Origin: Micromonospora sp. WMMD1155 | GTDB taxonomy: Bacteria; Actinomycetota; Actinomycetes; Mycobacteriales; Micromonosporaceae | Reading direction: 5' to 3' | Length of the DNA: 64,000 nucleotides | Assembly (NCBI RefSeq): GCF_029581275.1 | Contig: NZ_CP120742.1 | Span: 3,952,001-4,016,000 of the forward strand | Part shown: in pieces, positions 16,290 through 25,667 of the stretch | How the letters are laid out: every line of letters starts with the position of its first letter | Numbering within the stretch: the first letter of the stretch is position 1 | Position numbers and translations under genes: made by a program | The notes under the pieces: model-generated | The model's input: the letters and a program-made list of their open reading frames with translations, nothing else | What the model was told of the DNA's origin: nothing | Databases searched by the model: none

Positions 16290-17522
16290 CTAGCGGGCCA
16301 GCCAGCCGGCGGGCTGGGCGACGATCCGCCGGACGACCGAGCCGGCGGCGCCCACCGCGGCGGCCTCCGCGCCGAGCGTGGACGGCCGCACCGTGACCGG
16401 TGACCAGGCGGCGGTCAGCACCCGGTCGGCGATCTCGGCGAGCACCGGAGGGCACAACCAGGGCGCCAGGGCAGCGTAACCGCCACCCAGCACCACGGTG
16501 TCCAGGTCGAGCAGGTTGACGACGCCCGCCACCGCCACACCCAGCGCCGTGCCGGCCTCGTGCAGGGCCCGCAGAGCGTCGGCGTCGCCGGCCTCGGCCA
16601 GCTCGGCGAGCCGTGCCGTCGCGGTGTCCGCCGGGAGTTCCGCCCGGGCCAGCCCGGCAGCGGTCACGATCGCCTCCTGGCCCGCGTACTGCTCCAGGCA
16701 GCCCTGCCCGCCGCAGCGGCACGGGCGACCCTCGGGGTGGACCGGGAGGTGCCCGATCTCACCACTCCAACCGCGTACACCGCGGAACAGCGCCCCGTCC
16801 AGGACGATGCCCGCGCCGATGCCCACCTCTCCGGAGATGTGCAGGAAGCTGGACGGGCCGGGCGGCCGGGAGTGCAGCTCGCCGAGCGCGGCGAGGTTGG
16901 CCTCGTTGTCCACCACCAGGACGGGTACGCCGGGAACCTGCTCGACCAGCGGGGGGTGCTCGGCGAGCAGCGCGGGCACCGGCACGTCGTGCCATCCGAG
17001 GTTCGGCGCGAGCCGGACCAGGCCGGCGTCGTCCACCAGGCCGGGAACCGCGAGCGCGGCGCCGACCAGTGTGAGGCCCTGGTCGGCGGCGTCGTCGCGG
17101 GCGGCCCCGGCCATCTCGACCAGCTGGGCCAGGGCGTCGGCGGGGGCCACCGGACGCAGGTCGGCCCGGTGCACGGTGCGGTGCCGGACCTCACCCGCGA
17201 GGTCCACCACGCAGACCGCCAGGTAGTCGACGTTGACCTCCAGGCCGAGCCCGGCCGGCCCCTGGTCGGCGAGGACCAGCCCGCGTGCCGGGCGACCGGC
17301 GCCGGAACGGGGAGCCGGGTCGGATTCGCTGACCAGACGGCCGGCGAGCAGGTCCTCGACCACCGCGGACACGGTGGCTCTGGTGAGGCCGGTGGCGGTC
17401 GCCAGATCGGCGCGGGACGGGGGGCGTTCGGCCGCGGCGATGCGGCCGAGCACCAGAGCGAGGTTGAGCTCGCGCAGACTGCCCTGACGGACTGCGCCGG
17501 CCGGGGCGTGGGTGAGGCTCAC
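16290..17522 (-). CDS. ROK-family transcriptional repressor, probably the xylose repressor
   Basis: A 410-residue ROK regulator. An N-terminal winged helix (about 15-75: RADLATATGLTRATVSAVVEDLLAGRLV) binds DNA. The rest is a sugar-kinase-like domain with a DNEANLAALGE active-site-like motif, GEVGIGAGIV, the ROK zinc motif CRCGGQGCLEQ (near 265) and a final VLGGGYA element. It is divergent from xylA with 78 bases between, and an inverted repeat overlaps the xylA -10 region, so it probably represses xylAB until xylose is present. The GTG at 17522 was chosen as the first start before the helix-turn-helix; it sits next to the -35 of xylA. The longer frame upstream is antisense to xylA and not coding. 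Confidence 0.92.
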   Translation of the reverse strand: MSLTHAPAGAVRQGSLRELNLALVLGRIAAAERPPSRADLATATGLTRATVSAVVEDLLAGRLVSESDPAPRSGAGRPARGLVLADQGPAGLGLEVNVDYLAVCVVDLAGEVRHRTVHRADLRPVAPADALAQLVEMAGAARDDAADQGLTLVGAALAVPGLVDDAGLVRLAPNLGWHDVPVPALLAEHPPLVEQVPGVPVLVVDNEANLAALGELHSRPPGPSSFLHISGEVGIGAGIVLDGALFRGVRGWSGEIGHLPVHPEGRPCRCGGQGCLEQYAGQEAIVTAAGLARAELPADTATARLAELAEAGDADALRALHEAGTALGVAVAGVVNLLDLDTVVLGGGYAALAPWLCPPVLAEIADRVLTAAWSPVTVRPSTLGAEAAAVGAAGSVVRRIVAQPAGWLAR

Positions 17523-17525
17523 CCC

Positions 17526-17566
17526 TTGACAGTGCCATAGGGCGGGCAAATAATTCAATGGCTGAA
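17526..17566 (+). promoter_or_regulatory. xylA promoter and overlapping repressor operator
   Basis: TTGACA (17526-17531), a 17-base spacer and AATAAT (17549-17554) form a near-consensus promoter pointing at xylA, with transcription expected near 17561. The inverted repeat TTCA-N5-TGAA (17554-17566) covers the end of the -10 element and the start point. This is the natural place for the divergent ROK repressor to bind. The region is AT-rich compared with its surroundings. Confidence 0.78.
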
Positions 17567-17600
17567 CAAATAGCCGACAACACCACCCCGGAGGTTGCTC

Positions 17601-18788
17601 ATGGCACCCCGTCCCACTCCCGCCGACAAGTTCTCCTTCGGGCTCTGGACCGTCGGGTGGCAGGCCCGCGACCCGTTCGGTGACGCCACGCGCCCCGAGC
17701 TCGACGCGGTCGAGGCAGTGCACCGGCTCGCCGAGCTGGGCGCGTACGGCATCACCTTCCACGACGACGACCTGATCCCGTTCGGGGCCGACGCCGGCAC
17801 CCGGGACCAGCACATCGCCCGGTTCCGTAAGGCCCTCGACGAAACCGGCCTGGTGGTGCCGATGGTGACCACCAACCTCTTCACCCACCCCATCTTCAAG
17901 GACGGCGGCTTCACCAGCAACGACCGCGACGTCCGCCGCTACGCGCTGCGCAAGGTGCTGCGTCAGGTCGACCTGGCCGCCGAGCTGGGTGCGAGCACCT
18001 TCGTGATGTGGGGTGGCCGCGAGGGCTCCGAGTACGACCTCGCCAAGGACGTCCGCGCCGCCCTGGACCGCTACCGCGAGGCCGTCAACCTGCTCACCCA
18101 GTACTCCGTCGACAAGGGCTACAACCTGCGCTTCGCCCTGGAGCCCAAGCCCAACGAGCCGCGGGGCGACATCCTGCTGCCCACCATCGGGCACGCGCTC
18201 GGGTTCATCTCCCAGTTGGAGCACCCGGAGCTGGTCGGCCTCAACCCGGAGGTCGGGCACGAGCAGATGGCCGGGCTCAACTACGCGCACGGCATCGCCC
18301 AGGCGCTCTGGCAGGGCAAGCTGTTCCACCTCGACCTCAACGGCCAGCGCGGCATCAAGTACGACCAGGACCTGGTCTTCGGCCACGGCGACCTGATGAA
18401 CGCGTTCGCCCTGGTGGACCTCCTGGAGAACGGCGGCCCCAACGGCGGGCCGGCCTACGACGGGCCCCGGCACTTCGACTACAAGCCCTCCCGCACCGAG
18501 GACATGGACGGTGTCTGGGCCTCCGCGGCGGCCAACATGAGCACCTACCTGCTGCTCAAGGAGCGCGCCGCGGCGTTCCGCGCCGACCCCGAGGTGGTCG
18601 AGGCGCTCGCCGCCAGCAAGGTCGGCGACCTGAACACGCCGACGCTCAACGACGGCGAAGGTTACGAGGAGTTCCTGGCGGACCGGTCCGCGTTCGAGGA
18701 CGTCGACGTCGACGCGGTGGCCGCCCGGGGCTTCGCCTTCGTCCGGCTCAACCAGCTCGCCGTCGAGCACCTGCTCGGCGCCCGCTGA
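17601..18788 (+). CDS. xylA: Xylose isomerase
   Basis: A 395-residue enzyme that converts D-xylose to D-xylulose. It is of the short Streptomyces type. Catalytic His54 and Asp57 are seen in ITFHDDD at the canonical numbering. Metal-binding regions [21 protein letters not shown] and FHLDLNGQ are intact, as is the [10 protein letters not shown] loop. GGAGG stands six bases before the ATG. It is followed after nine bases by xylB in the same operon, and is controlled by the ROK protein encoded divergently. Confidence 0.97.
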   Translation: MAPRPTPADKFSFGLWTVGWQARDPFGDATRPELDAVEAVHRLAELGAYGITFHDDDLIPFGADAGTRDQHIARFRKALDETGLVVPMVTTNLFTHPIFKDGGFTSNDRDVRRYALRKVLRQVDLAAELGASTFVMWGGREGSEYDLAKDVRAALDRYREAVNLLTQYSVDKGYNLRFALEPKPNEPRGDILLPTIGHALGFISQLEHPELVGLNPEVGHEQMAGLNYAHGIAQALWQGKLFHLDLNGQRGIKYDQDLVFGHGDLMNAFALVDLLENGGPNGGPAYDGPRHFDYKPSRTEDMDGVWASAAANMSTYLLLKERAAAFRADPEVVEALAASKVGDLNTPTLNDGEGYEEFLADRSAFEDVDVDAVAARGFAFVRLNQLAVEHLLGAR

Positions 18789-18797
18789 GGCCCCGCC

Positions 18798-20225
18798 ATG
18801 CCGTTGGTCGCGGGCGTCGACTCGTCCACCCAGTCCTGCAAGGTGGTCATCCGGGACGCGGAGACCGGTGCCCTGCTCCGGCAGGGTCGCGCCGCGCACC
18901 CGGATGGCACCGAGGTCGACCCGGAAGCCTGGTGGCAGGCGCTGCGTAGCGCCGCCGACGAGGCCGGCGGGTTGGCCGACGTGGCCGCGATCTCCGTCGC
19001 CGGCCAGCAACACGGCATGGTGTGCCTCGACGAGGACGGCCGGGTGGTGCGCCCGGCACTGCTGTGGAACGACACCCGGTCCGCCGACGCCGCCGCCGAC
19101 CTCGTCGAAGAGGCCGGCGGCGGTGCGGCCGGGCGTCGGTTCTGGGCGGAGGCCACCGGCAGTGTGCCGGTGGCCAGCTTCACCCTCACGAAGCTGCGCT
19201 GGCTGGCCCGGCACGAGCCGGAGCAGGCCGCCCGGGTGGCCGCCGTGTGCCTGCCACACGACTGGCTGACCTGGCGGTTGGCCGGCACGCCGGGATTGGG
19301 CGCGCTGCGCACCGACCGGGGGGATGCCAGCGGCACCAGCTACTGGTCGCCGGCCACCGGCGAATACCGGCTGGACCTCTTGGAGCAGGGCTTCGGGCGG
19401 CGACTGATCGTTCCGGAGGTGCTCGGGCCGGCGGAGTCGGCGGGGAAGCTCGCCGACGATCTGGGTGGGCCGGGCGGCGCGTTGCTCGGCGCGGGCACCG
19501 GTGACAACGCCGCCGCCGCGCTCGGCGTCGGCGCCGGCCCGGGTGACGTGATCGTCTCCATCGGCACCTCCGGCACGGTGTTCAGCGTCGCCGACGTGCC
19601 GGCCGGCGACGAGAGCGGCGCGGTGGCGGGCTTCGCCGACGCGTCCGGTCGTTTCCTTCCGCTGGTCGCCACGCTCAACGCGGCCCGGGTGCTGGACGCG
19701 GCCGCCGCGATGCTCGGCGTCAGCCTGGACGAGCTGGCCGACCTGGCGCTCTCCGCACCGGCCGGGGCGGGCGGGCTGGTCATGGTGCCCTATCTGGAAG
19801 GGGAGCGGACCCCCAACCGTCCGCTCGCCACCGGAGCGATGCACGGCCTGACCCTGCGCACGTCGACCCCAGCGCACCTGGCCCGGGCCGCCGTGGAGGG
19901 GATGCTCTGCGCGCTCGCCGACGGTCTGGACGCGCTGACCGCACAGGGCGCCACCGCCCGCCGGGTCATCCTGGTCGGCGGCGGGGCCCGGTCCGCCGCG
20001 GTGCGTCGGATCGCGCCGCAGGTCTTCGGCTGCCCGGTCGTCGTCCCGCCGGCGGGGGAGTACGTCGCCGACGGGGCCGCCCGCCAGGCCGCCTGGGTCG
20101 CCCTGGGTGGTCCCACGCCGCCGGTCTGGGCGGTCGAGGGCACCGAGGAGTACGCGGCCGAGCCCGTCCCCGCCGTGCGTGAGCAGTACGCGGCGGCTCG
20201 CGGACTGGTTCTCGACCGGCGCTGA
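18798..20225 (+). CDS. xylB: Xylulokinase
   Basis: A 475-residue FGGY-family kinase that phosphorylates D-xylulose to xylulose 5-phosphate for the pentose phosphate pathway. It shows [10 protein letters not shown] at residues 6-15 (phosphate 1), VAGQQHGMV and LLWNDTRS (sugar site), [11 protein letters not shown] (ATPase core) and the C-terminal ILVGGGARS. The length matches the family. It lies nine bases after xylA and is followed by a strong hairpin terminator, so xylA-xylB form a complete two-gene operon. The transporter for xylose is not obviously linked. Confidence 0.96.
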   Translation: MPLVAGVDSSTQSCKVVIRDAETGALLRQGRAAHPDGTEVDPEAWWQALRSAADEAGGLADVAAISVAGQQHGMVCLDEDGRVVRPALLWNDTRSADAAADLVEEAGGGAAGRRFWAEATGSVPVASFTLTKLRWLARHEPEQAARVAAVCLPHDWLTWRLAGTPGLGALRTDRGDASGTSYWSPATGEYRLDLLEQGFGRRLIVPEVLGPAESAGKLADDLGGPGGALLGAGTGDNAAAALGVGAGPGDVIVSIGTSGTVFSVADVPAGDESGAVAGFADASGRFLPLVATLNAARVLDAAAAMLGVSLDELADLALSAPAGAGGLVMVPYLEGERTPNRPLATGAMHGLTLRTSTPAHLARAAVEGMLCALADGLDALTAQGATARRVILVGGGARSAAVRRIAPQVFGCPVVVPPAGEYVADGAARQAAWVALGGPTPPVWAVEGTEEYAAEPVPAVREQYAAARGLVLDRR

Positions 20226-20238
20226 CCGTCGGGATCGA

Positions 20239-20280
20239 CGCGGGTGGGTGCCGGGGACAGCTGACCGGCACCCACCCGCG
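20239..20280 (+). terminator. Strong hairpin terminator after xylB
   Basis: CGCGGGTGGGTGCCGG (20239-20254) pairs perfectly over 16 bp with 20265-20280, with a 10-base loop. It follows the xylB stop codon by 13 bases and has no T-run. The possible GTG start of the next gene (20280) would be the last base pair of this stem, which argues for a later start. Confidence 0.8.
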
Positions 20281-20318
20281 TGACGACGTCCTCAGCCGCG
20301 TCTGGTTGGCTGCCGGTC

Positions 20319-21752
20319 ATGACGGTGACCAGTGGCGGGTCTGGCCGATGCCCGCACGGCCGGGGCGGCGGCCCGGCGCACCGGTTGTACAGCGTCGTGG
20401 TGTTCGTGCTGCTCGCCTCACTGGACAACGTGGCGATCGGGCTGGTCCCGCCGCTGTACGGCCCGATCTCCGACGCGTTCGACGTGTCCGGGCGACTGCT
20501 CGGTCTGGTCACCGCCGTCAGCTTCCTGGTCAGCGCGGTGGCTGCGGTCGGCTGGGCGTACGTCGGCGACCGGACCAACCGCAAGCCCCTGCTCATGGTG
20601 GGCACGCTGCTGTGGGCGGCGGGCACCGGCGGCAGCGCCCTCGCCGGCGGCTACCTGACGTTCTTCACCGGGCAGTTGGTCGCCGCGGTCGGCCTGGGTG
20701 CGGTCGGCTCGGTCGGCTTCTCGGTGGTCACCGACCTGATCTCACCGACCCGGCGCGGGTTGGTGATGAGCTTCTGGGGGCTCTCCCAGGGGGTCGGCAC
20801 CCTGGCGGGCACCCTCGTCGGAGGGCTGCTCGGTGCCACCGACTGGCGGCGGCCGTTCCTGATCCTGACCGGTGTCGGCCTGGTCGCCACCGTGGCGTAC
20901 CTGTTCACGTACGACATCCGGCGCGGCCAGAGCGAGCCGGAGTTGGCCGACCGGCTGGACGCCGGCGCCGAGTACGACTACCGGATCAGTCGCGCCGACC
21001 TGCCGCGCATCCTGGCCCGACGTACCAACCGGTGGTTGATCCTGCAGGGCCTCACCGCGCAGGCCGCCTTCGGGTCCCTGGTGTGGTTGCCGGTGCTCTT
21101 CGCCGAACGGGCCGAGGCGCAGGGTTACTCGACGTCCACGGCGGTGGTGGTGGGCAGCGTCTTCGCCACGCTGTTCCAACTCGGCGGGGTGCTCTCCATC
21201 GTCGGTGGGCTGGTCGGTGACGCGCTGCAGCGGCGTACCCCGAGAGGCCGGGCCCTGGTCGCCGCGATCGGCATCCTCGCGGCGTTGCCGTTCTACCTGG
21301 TGTTGTTCTTCGTCCCGGTGACGATCGACGTGCCGGACGGCGCGGGCGGCGGCGCGGTCGTCGGCGCGGTGCTGGCCAGCGTGTTCTCCGAGCCGTCGGT
21401 GGGGCTGAGCCTGCTCACCGCGATCGTGGCGCTCGCGCTGACCTCGGCCAACTCGCCGAACTGGTTCGCGCTGATCGCCGACGTCAACCCACCGGAGCAC
21501 CGGGGCACGGTCTACAGCCTGGGCAACCTGGTCAACGGGGTCGGTCGCGCGGCCGGCAACGGGCTGGTCGGGGTGGCGTTCCAGGCCCTGCGGGCGGCCT
21601 TCCCGCCGCCGTTGAACTTCGCCGTCGGGCTGGCCGCGTTCCAGCTCTTCTTCATTCCCACCGGTGTCATGTACTGGCTCGCGTCGCGAACCTCACCAAC
21701 CGACATCGAGAACGTGCACGACCTCCTACACACCCGAGCCGACCGCCTTTGA
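20319..21752 (+). CDS. MFS transporter
   Basis: A 477-residue major facilitator superfamily protein with about 12 membrane helices and a charged central loop (about 205-240). The loop between helices 2 and 3 carries the MFS signature GWAYVGDRTNRKP (near 85), and a related GDALQRRTPRGR lies in the second half. The resemblance is to spinster-like and hexose/phosphate-ester MFS members; the substrate cannot be named. The ATG at 20319 is preferred over a GTG at 20280 that lies in the terminator hairpin; neither has a clear ribosome site. It follows xylAB but is separated by the terminator, so a link to xylose is only positional. Confidence 0.88.
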   Translation: MTVTSGGSGRCPHGRGGGPAHRLYSVVVFVLLASLDNVAIGLVPPLYGPISDAFDVSGRLLGLVTAVSFLVSAVAAVGWAYVGDRTNRKPLLMVGTLLWAAGTGGSALAGGYLTFFTGQLVAAVGLGAVGSVGFSVVTDLISPTRRGLVMSFWGLSQGVGTLAGTLVGGLLGATDWRRPFLILTGVGLVATVAYLFTYDIRRGQSEPELADRLDAGAEYDYRISRADLPRILARRTNRWLILQGLTAQAAFGSLVWLPVLFAERAEAQGYSTSTAVVVGSVFATLFQLGGVLSIVGGLVGDALQRRTPRGRALVAAIGILAALPFYLVLFFVPVTIDVPDGAGGGAVVGAVLASVFSEPSVGLSLLTAIVALALTSANSPNWFALIADVNPPEHRGTVYSLGNLVNGVGRAAGNGLVGVAFQALRAAFPPPLNFAVGLAAFQLFFIPTGVMYWLASRTSPTDIENVHDLLHTRADRL

Positions 21753-21776
21753 CAGCCCGCCCGCGCTCCGCGCCTC

Positions 21777-21854
21777 AAGATTCGCGCAACATCAGGGAAA
21801 CTGCTGCCTCGGGCGAGCAGGAGGGGCCAACATCCCTGATGTTGCGCGGATCTT
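21777..21854. terminator. Long inverted repeat between convergent genes
   Basis: Arms at 21777-21798 and 21833-21854 are complementary over 22 bp with one mismatch and enclose 34 bases. Each arm contains CGCGCAACATCAGGGA or its complement. It lies between the stop codons of the MFS gene and the reverse-strand GH13 gene, so it probably serves as a bidirectional terminator. The length and loop size are unusual for a terminator and suggest a dispersed repeat (inference). Confidence 0.65.
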
Positions 21855-21873
21855 GGCCCCTCCCAGGCTCGGG

Positions 21874-23550
21874 TCAGGCGGAGCGCAGCCAGACCGTGAC
21901 GTCGGTGGGGACCGCGCCGTCGTCGTCGAACGGGGCGCTGGTGGTCAGCACCTCGGCACCGGCCGGGACCGGCACCGCGGCCTCACCGAAGTTGGTCAAC
22001 ACGGTCAGCTCACCGTTGCGGAAGGTCAGCACCTCGTCGCCGGAGGACAACCATTCGAGGGTGCCGCGACCCAGCCCGTGAGCGCGGCGCAGCCGTAGCG
22101 CCGTGCGGTACAGCTCGTACGTCGAGCCGGGCACGTCGCGCTGGCGGTCCAGCGCGTACTCCGCCCAGAGCGACGGTTGCGGCAGCCAACTCGCGTCGGT
22201 GGGCCCGAAGCCGTACGACGGGGCGTCCGCCTCCCACGGGATCGGCACCCGGCAGCCGTCCCGGCCGCGCTGGGTGTGCCCGGTACGCGCCCAGGTCGGG
22301 TCCTGGCGGGCCTCGTCCGGCAGGGTGGTGTGCTCGGGTAGCCCCAGCTCCTCACCCTGGTAGAGGTACGCCGAGCCGGGCAGGGCGAGCATGAGCAGGG
22401 TGGCCGCTCGGGCCCGGCGCAGGCCGAGCGCGGCGTCCGGCTGCGGGTCGCCGATGCCGATGCCGTTGGGCCGGCCACCGCTGATCGGCAGGCCGAGGCG
22501 GGACGCGTGCCGCACCACGTCGTGGTTGGACAGCACCCAGGTGGTCGGTGCGCCGACCGAGTCGGTCGCCTCCAACGAGCGGGTGATCACCGCGTACTGG
22601 GCGGGTGCGGTCCACGCGGCGAGCAGGTACTCGAAGTTGAACGCCTGGTGCATCTCGTCCGGCCGGACGTAGCGGGCCAGCCGCTCGGCCGGCTCCACCC
22701 ACGCCTCGGCGACCAGCACCCGCTCGCCGGGGTAGCTGTCCAGGACCTGCCGCCACTGCCGGTAGATCTCGTGCACGCCCTCCTGGTCCCACATCGGTGG
22801 GCGCGGCTTGTCGATCTCGTTGCCGGAGAGGATCTCCTGCGGTTCCTGCCAGTCGGCCAGGTCGGCCTGCTTGACCAGCCCGTGCGCCACGTCGACCCGG
22901 AAGCCGTCCACCCCACGGTCCAACCAGAACCGGAGCACGTCCAGGAACTCCGCGTGCACCTCCGGGTTGTCCCAGTTGAGGTCCGGCTGGCCGGTGTCGA
23001 ACAGGTGCAGGTACCACTGGCCGGGCCGCCCGTCCGGGTCGACGGTGCGGGTCCAGGCGGGGCCGCCGAAGACGCTCTGCCAGTCGTTCGGCGGCTGCTC
23101 ACCGGCCGGGCCGACGCCGTCGCGGAAGACGTACCGGGACCGTTCCGGGCTGCCGGGCGGGGTGAGCAGGGCCTCCTGGAACCAGCGGTGTGCCGAGGAG
23201 GTGTGGTTCGGCACCAGGTCCACGATCACCCGCAGGCCGCGGGACCGGGCCTCGGCGATCAGCTTGTCCGCGTCGGCGAGGCTTCCGAACAGCGGGTCGA
23301 CGTCGCGGTAGTCAGCCACGTCGTAGCCGGCGTCGGCCTGCGGCGACGGATAGAACGGGGAGAGCCACACCGCGTCCACGCCCAGCTCGACCAGGTGGTC
23401 GAGGCGGGCGGTGATGCCGGGAAGGTCACCGATGCCGTCACCGTCCGAGTCGGCGAACGAGCGGGGGTAGATCTGGTAGATGGTCGCCTCGGTCCACCAG
23501 CCGGTGGCCGGGTGGCCGGAGGGGCTCTGCTGCGTCGGATCGGTGTTCAG
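21874..23550 (-). CDS. GH13 alpha-glucosidase (alpha-amylase family), apparent CTG start
   Basis: A 558-residue cytosolic glycoside hydrolase of the oligo-1,6-glucosidase/alpha-glucosidase group. The family N-terminus TIYQIYPRSFADSDGDGIGD (about 24-43) is present. The three catalytic acids are in GFRVDVAHG (nucleophile Asp, about 222), LVAEAWVEP (Glu, about 278) and LSNHDVV (Asp, about 341). Reading upstream from the conserved N-terminus, no ATG, GTG or TTG occurs before the in-frame stop. The only reasonable start is CTG at 23548-23550, preceded by GGGAG. The first GTG (23379) would delete the first 57 residues and part of the barrel. It is the last gene of the uptake operon and cleaves the imported sugar. 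Confidence 0.9.
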   Translation of the reverse strand: MNTDPTQQSPSGHPATGWWTEATIYQIYPRSFADSDGDGIGDLPGITARLDHLVELGVDAVWLSPFYPSPQADAGYDVADYRDVDPLFGSLADADKLIAEARSRGLRVIVDLVPNHTSSAHRWFQEALLTPPGSPERSRYVFRDGVGPAGEQPPNDWQSVFGGPAWTRTVDPDGRPGQWYLHLFDTGQPDLNWDNPEVHAEFLDVLRFWLDRGVDGFRVDVAHGLVKQADLADWQEPQEILSGNEIDKPRPPMWDQEGVHEIYRQWRQVLDSYPGERVLVAEAWVEPAERLARYVRPDEMHQAFNFEYLLAAWTAPAQYAVITRSLEATDSVGAPTTWVLSNHDVVRHASRLGLPISGGRPNGIGIGDPQPDAALGLRRARAATLLMLALPGSAYLYQGEELGLPEHTTLPDEARQDPTWARTGHTQRGRDGCRVPIPWEADAPSYGFGPTDASWLPQPSLWAEYALDRQRDVPGSTYELYRTALRLRRAHGLGRGTLEWLSSGDEVLTFRNGELTVLTNFGEAAVPVPAGAEVLTTSAPFDDDGAVPTDVTVWLRSA

Positions 23551-23583
23551 GGTCTTCTCCCGTGTCGCGCTGTGGTCAGGTTT

Positions 23584-24630
23584 TCAGTGTGCCCGGGGTG
23601 GTGCGGTCGACTCCCGAACCACCAGGCGAGTGGGCAGGATCACCGATGTGTCGCAGTCGGCGCTCTGCTGGCCCGGGATGGGGCCCGGGGGTCGGGTCTC
23701 GAGGGGGTCGAGCAGCATCCGGGCGGCCAGTCGGCCCTGCTCGGCGGCGGGCTGGGCGATGGTGCTGAGCCCGAGCATGCCGGCCAGGTCATGGTCGTCG
23801 ATGCCGATGACACTGACGTCGTGTGGCACCCGCAGCCCGGCGTCGCGCAGCGCGGTCATCGCGCCCATCGCCATCTCGTCGCAGGCGGCGACGATCGCGG
23901 TGGGTGGGTCGCCGCGGGCCAGCAACTCGACGGTGGCCCGGGTGCCGCCGTCGATGGTGAAGGTGGACTCGACGTCGAGGCGCGGATCGGGCCGCAGACC
24001 CGCGGCCCGCAACTCCGCCTGGTAGCCCCGGCGGCGGTCGAGGTGGGTGGTGAACGCCAACTCGTCGTCCGGGTCGCCGGAGATGTGCGCGATCCGGTGG
24101 TGGCCGAGGTCGATCAGGTGTCGGGTGGCGGCCCGGGCCGCGGCCACGTCGTCGATGCGTACGCAGGGCCAGTTGGGCACCCTGCTGCCCGAGCTGATCG
24201 TCACCCCGGGCAGTTCCAGCGCGGCCAGCGCGGTCAGGTCGGCCGGCCGCAACGGGGTGGCGACCAGCATGATGGCGTCCACCCGTTTGTGCAGGTTGGC
24301 GGTGCGCAGGACTCGCTGGCGGACCTGCTCCCGACCACCCAGGTTGTAGAGCAGCAGGTCGTAGCCGGACTGGTGGAGGTATTCCTCGACGGCCTCCACG
24401 ATGGTGCTGAAGAACCAGCGGGTGATCCGGGGGACCACCACCGCCACGGTGCCGGTCCGGCCACCCGCGAGCCGGGACGCGCTCGGCGAGACCTCGTAGT
24501 CGAGCTGCTCGGCGGCGGCGAGCACCCGCCGTCGGGTGGCGGCCGAGACCGTCGGCAACCCCCGCAGGGCCCGCGAGACGGTGGCCGTGGACACGCCGGC
24601 CAACCGGGCCACATCATCAATCCTCGTCAC
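23584..24630 (-). CDS. LacI-family transcriptional repressor
   Basis: A 348-residue LacI/GalR regulator. The helix-turn-helix is at residues 1-25 (IDDVARLAGVSTATVSRAL), then the hinge (SPSASRLAGGRTGTVAVVVP) and a periplasmic-binding-like sugar domain (about 65-340) with IDDVAAARAATRHLIDLGH and GIDDHDLAGMLGLSTI. The GTG start has GGGGGAAA upstream. The gene sits inside the alpha-glucoside operon, between the permease and the GH13 genes. A LacI-type operator stands before the first gene of the operon, so it probably represses the whole unit and is released by the imported sugar or a derivative. Confidence 0.93.
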   Translation of the reverse strand: MTRIDDVARLAGVSTATVSRALRGLPTVSAATRRRVLAAAEQLDYEVSPSASRLAGGRTGTVAVVVPRITRWFFSTIVEAVEEYLHQSGYDLLLYNLGGREQVRQRVLRTANLHKRVDAIMLVATPLRPADLTALAALELPGVTISSGSRVPNWPCVRIDDVAAARAATRHLIDLGHHRIAHISGDPDDELAFTTHLDRRRGYQAELRAAGLRPDPRLDVESTFTIDGGTRATVELLARGDPPTAIVAACDEMAMGAMTALRDAGLRVPHDVSVIGIDDHDLAGMLGLSTIAQPAAEQGRLAARMLLDPLETRPPGPIPGQQSADCDTSVILPTRLVVRESTAPPRAH

Positions 24631-24697
24631 GGTTTCCCCCGCTCGTGCCCGTTCGCCCGCCGCCGCCCGAGGGGCCAGGCGGCGGCGGGCGAACGGG

Positions 24698-25666
24698 TCA
24701 GCCCTTGACGCTGCCGGCGAGCAGACCTCGCACGAAGAAGCGCTGTAGGGACAGGAAGACGACGAGGGGTACGACGATCGAGACGAACGCCCCGGCGGTG
24801 AGCCGCTGCCACTCGTTGCCCCGGGTGCCGGCCATCTCGGCGAGGCGGACGGTGAGCGGGGCGGTCTCGTTGCCGCCACCGGCGAAGATCAGCGCCACCA
24901 GCAGGTCGTTCCAGACCCAGAGGAACTGGAAGATGCCGAACGCCGCCAGCGCCGGGGTGATCAGCGGCAGCACGATGGTCCGGAAGATCTTCGGGTGGGT
25001 GGCGCCGTCGACGCGGGCCGCCTCCATCAGGTCTCCGGGCAGTTGCGAGACGAAGTTGTGCAGCAGGAAGACGGCGAACGGGAGCGCGAAGCAGGTGTGC
25101 GCGAACCACACCTGGGCGAACTTCTGTTCGTCGACCAGGTCCCAGGCCGGCATCACGGTGATGCCGCCGAGGGTGACGCCGGTGGAGAAGAACTTCAGCA
25201 GCGGCACCAGGGCCATCTGCAACGGGACGATCTGCAACGCGAAGATCGCGATGTAGAGCCAGTCCCGGCCGCGGAAGTTGATCCACGCCAGCGCGTACGC
25301 GGCCAGGGCCGCGAAGGCGAGCGGGAAGAGCACCGACGGGATGGTGATGGCCAGCGAGTTGATGAAGTAGCTGGCGAGCTGCCCCGAGGACGACGACCGT
25401 CCGAACAGGACCTGCTCGTAGTTCTCCAACGTGAACTGCGGGTTGGTGAACGCGGTCCACCAGCCGGTGGTCTTGATCTCGTCCTCGGGTCGGATGGACG
25501 AGATGAACAGACCGAAGGTCGGGACGGTCCAGACCACCGCGATGACGATCGAGACGAGCGTCGCGGTGCGGCTGTTGAGCCGTTTGCGGACCCGGCCGGC
25601 CGTGGTGGACGGTGTCCCGGCGGTCTTCTCTGTGCCGGCGGCGACGGTGGGCGTTGCGGTGGTCAT
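24698..25666 (-). CDS. Carbohydrate ABC transporter permease (MalG/AglG type)
   Basis: A 322-residue inner-membrane permease with six membrane helices. The cytoplasmic EAA loop EAARVDGATHPKIF (about 230), which contacts the ATPase, is intact. The periplasmic segment IKTTGWWTAFTNPQFTLENY after the first helix resembles alpha-glucoside (Agl) rather than maltodextrin permeases. It starts one base after the stop of the other permease gene, with GGGAGGG as ribosome site. No ATPase gene is linked; actinomycetes commonly supply a shared MsiK-type ATPase. Confidence 0.93.
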   Translation of the reverse strand: MTTATPTVAAGTEKTAGTPSTTAGRVRKRLNSRTATLVSIVIAVVWTVPTFGLFISSIRPEDEIKTTGWWTAFTNPQFTLENYEQVLFGRSSSSGQLASYFINSLAITIPSVLFPLAFAALAAYALAWINFRGRDWLYIAIFALQIVPLQMALVPLLKFFSTGVTLGGITVMPAWDLVDEQKFAQVWFAHTCFALPFAVFLLHNFVSQLPGDLMEAARVDGATHPKIFRTIVLPLITPALAAFGIFQFLWVWNDLLVALIFAGGGNETAPLTVRLAEMAGTRGNEWQRLTAGAFVSIVVPLVVFLSLQRFFVRGLLAGSVKG

Positions 25667-25667
25667 C

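Noticed and set aside
16290-19877. A 1195-codon open frame on the reverse strand across xylA and part of xylB
   Set aside because: Only the first part (16290-17522) is the ROK gene. The rest is antisense to well-supported xylA and xylB and reflects the lack of stop codons in GC-rich DNA.
22507-24708. Long plus-strand frame (733 codons) across the GH13, LacI and spacer regions
   Set aside because: It is the mirror of strongly supported reverse-strand genes; its sequence is rich in Arg, Gly, Val and His with no domain.
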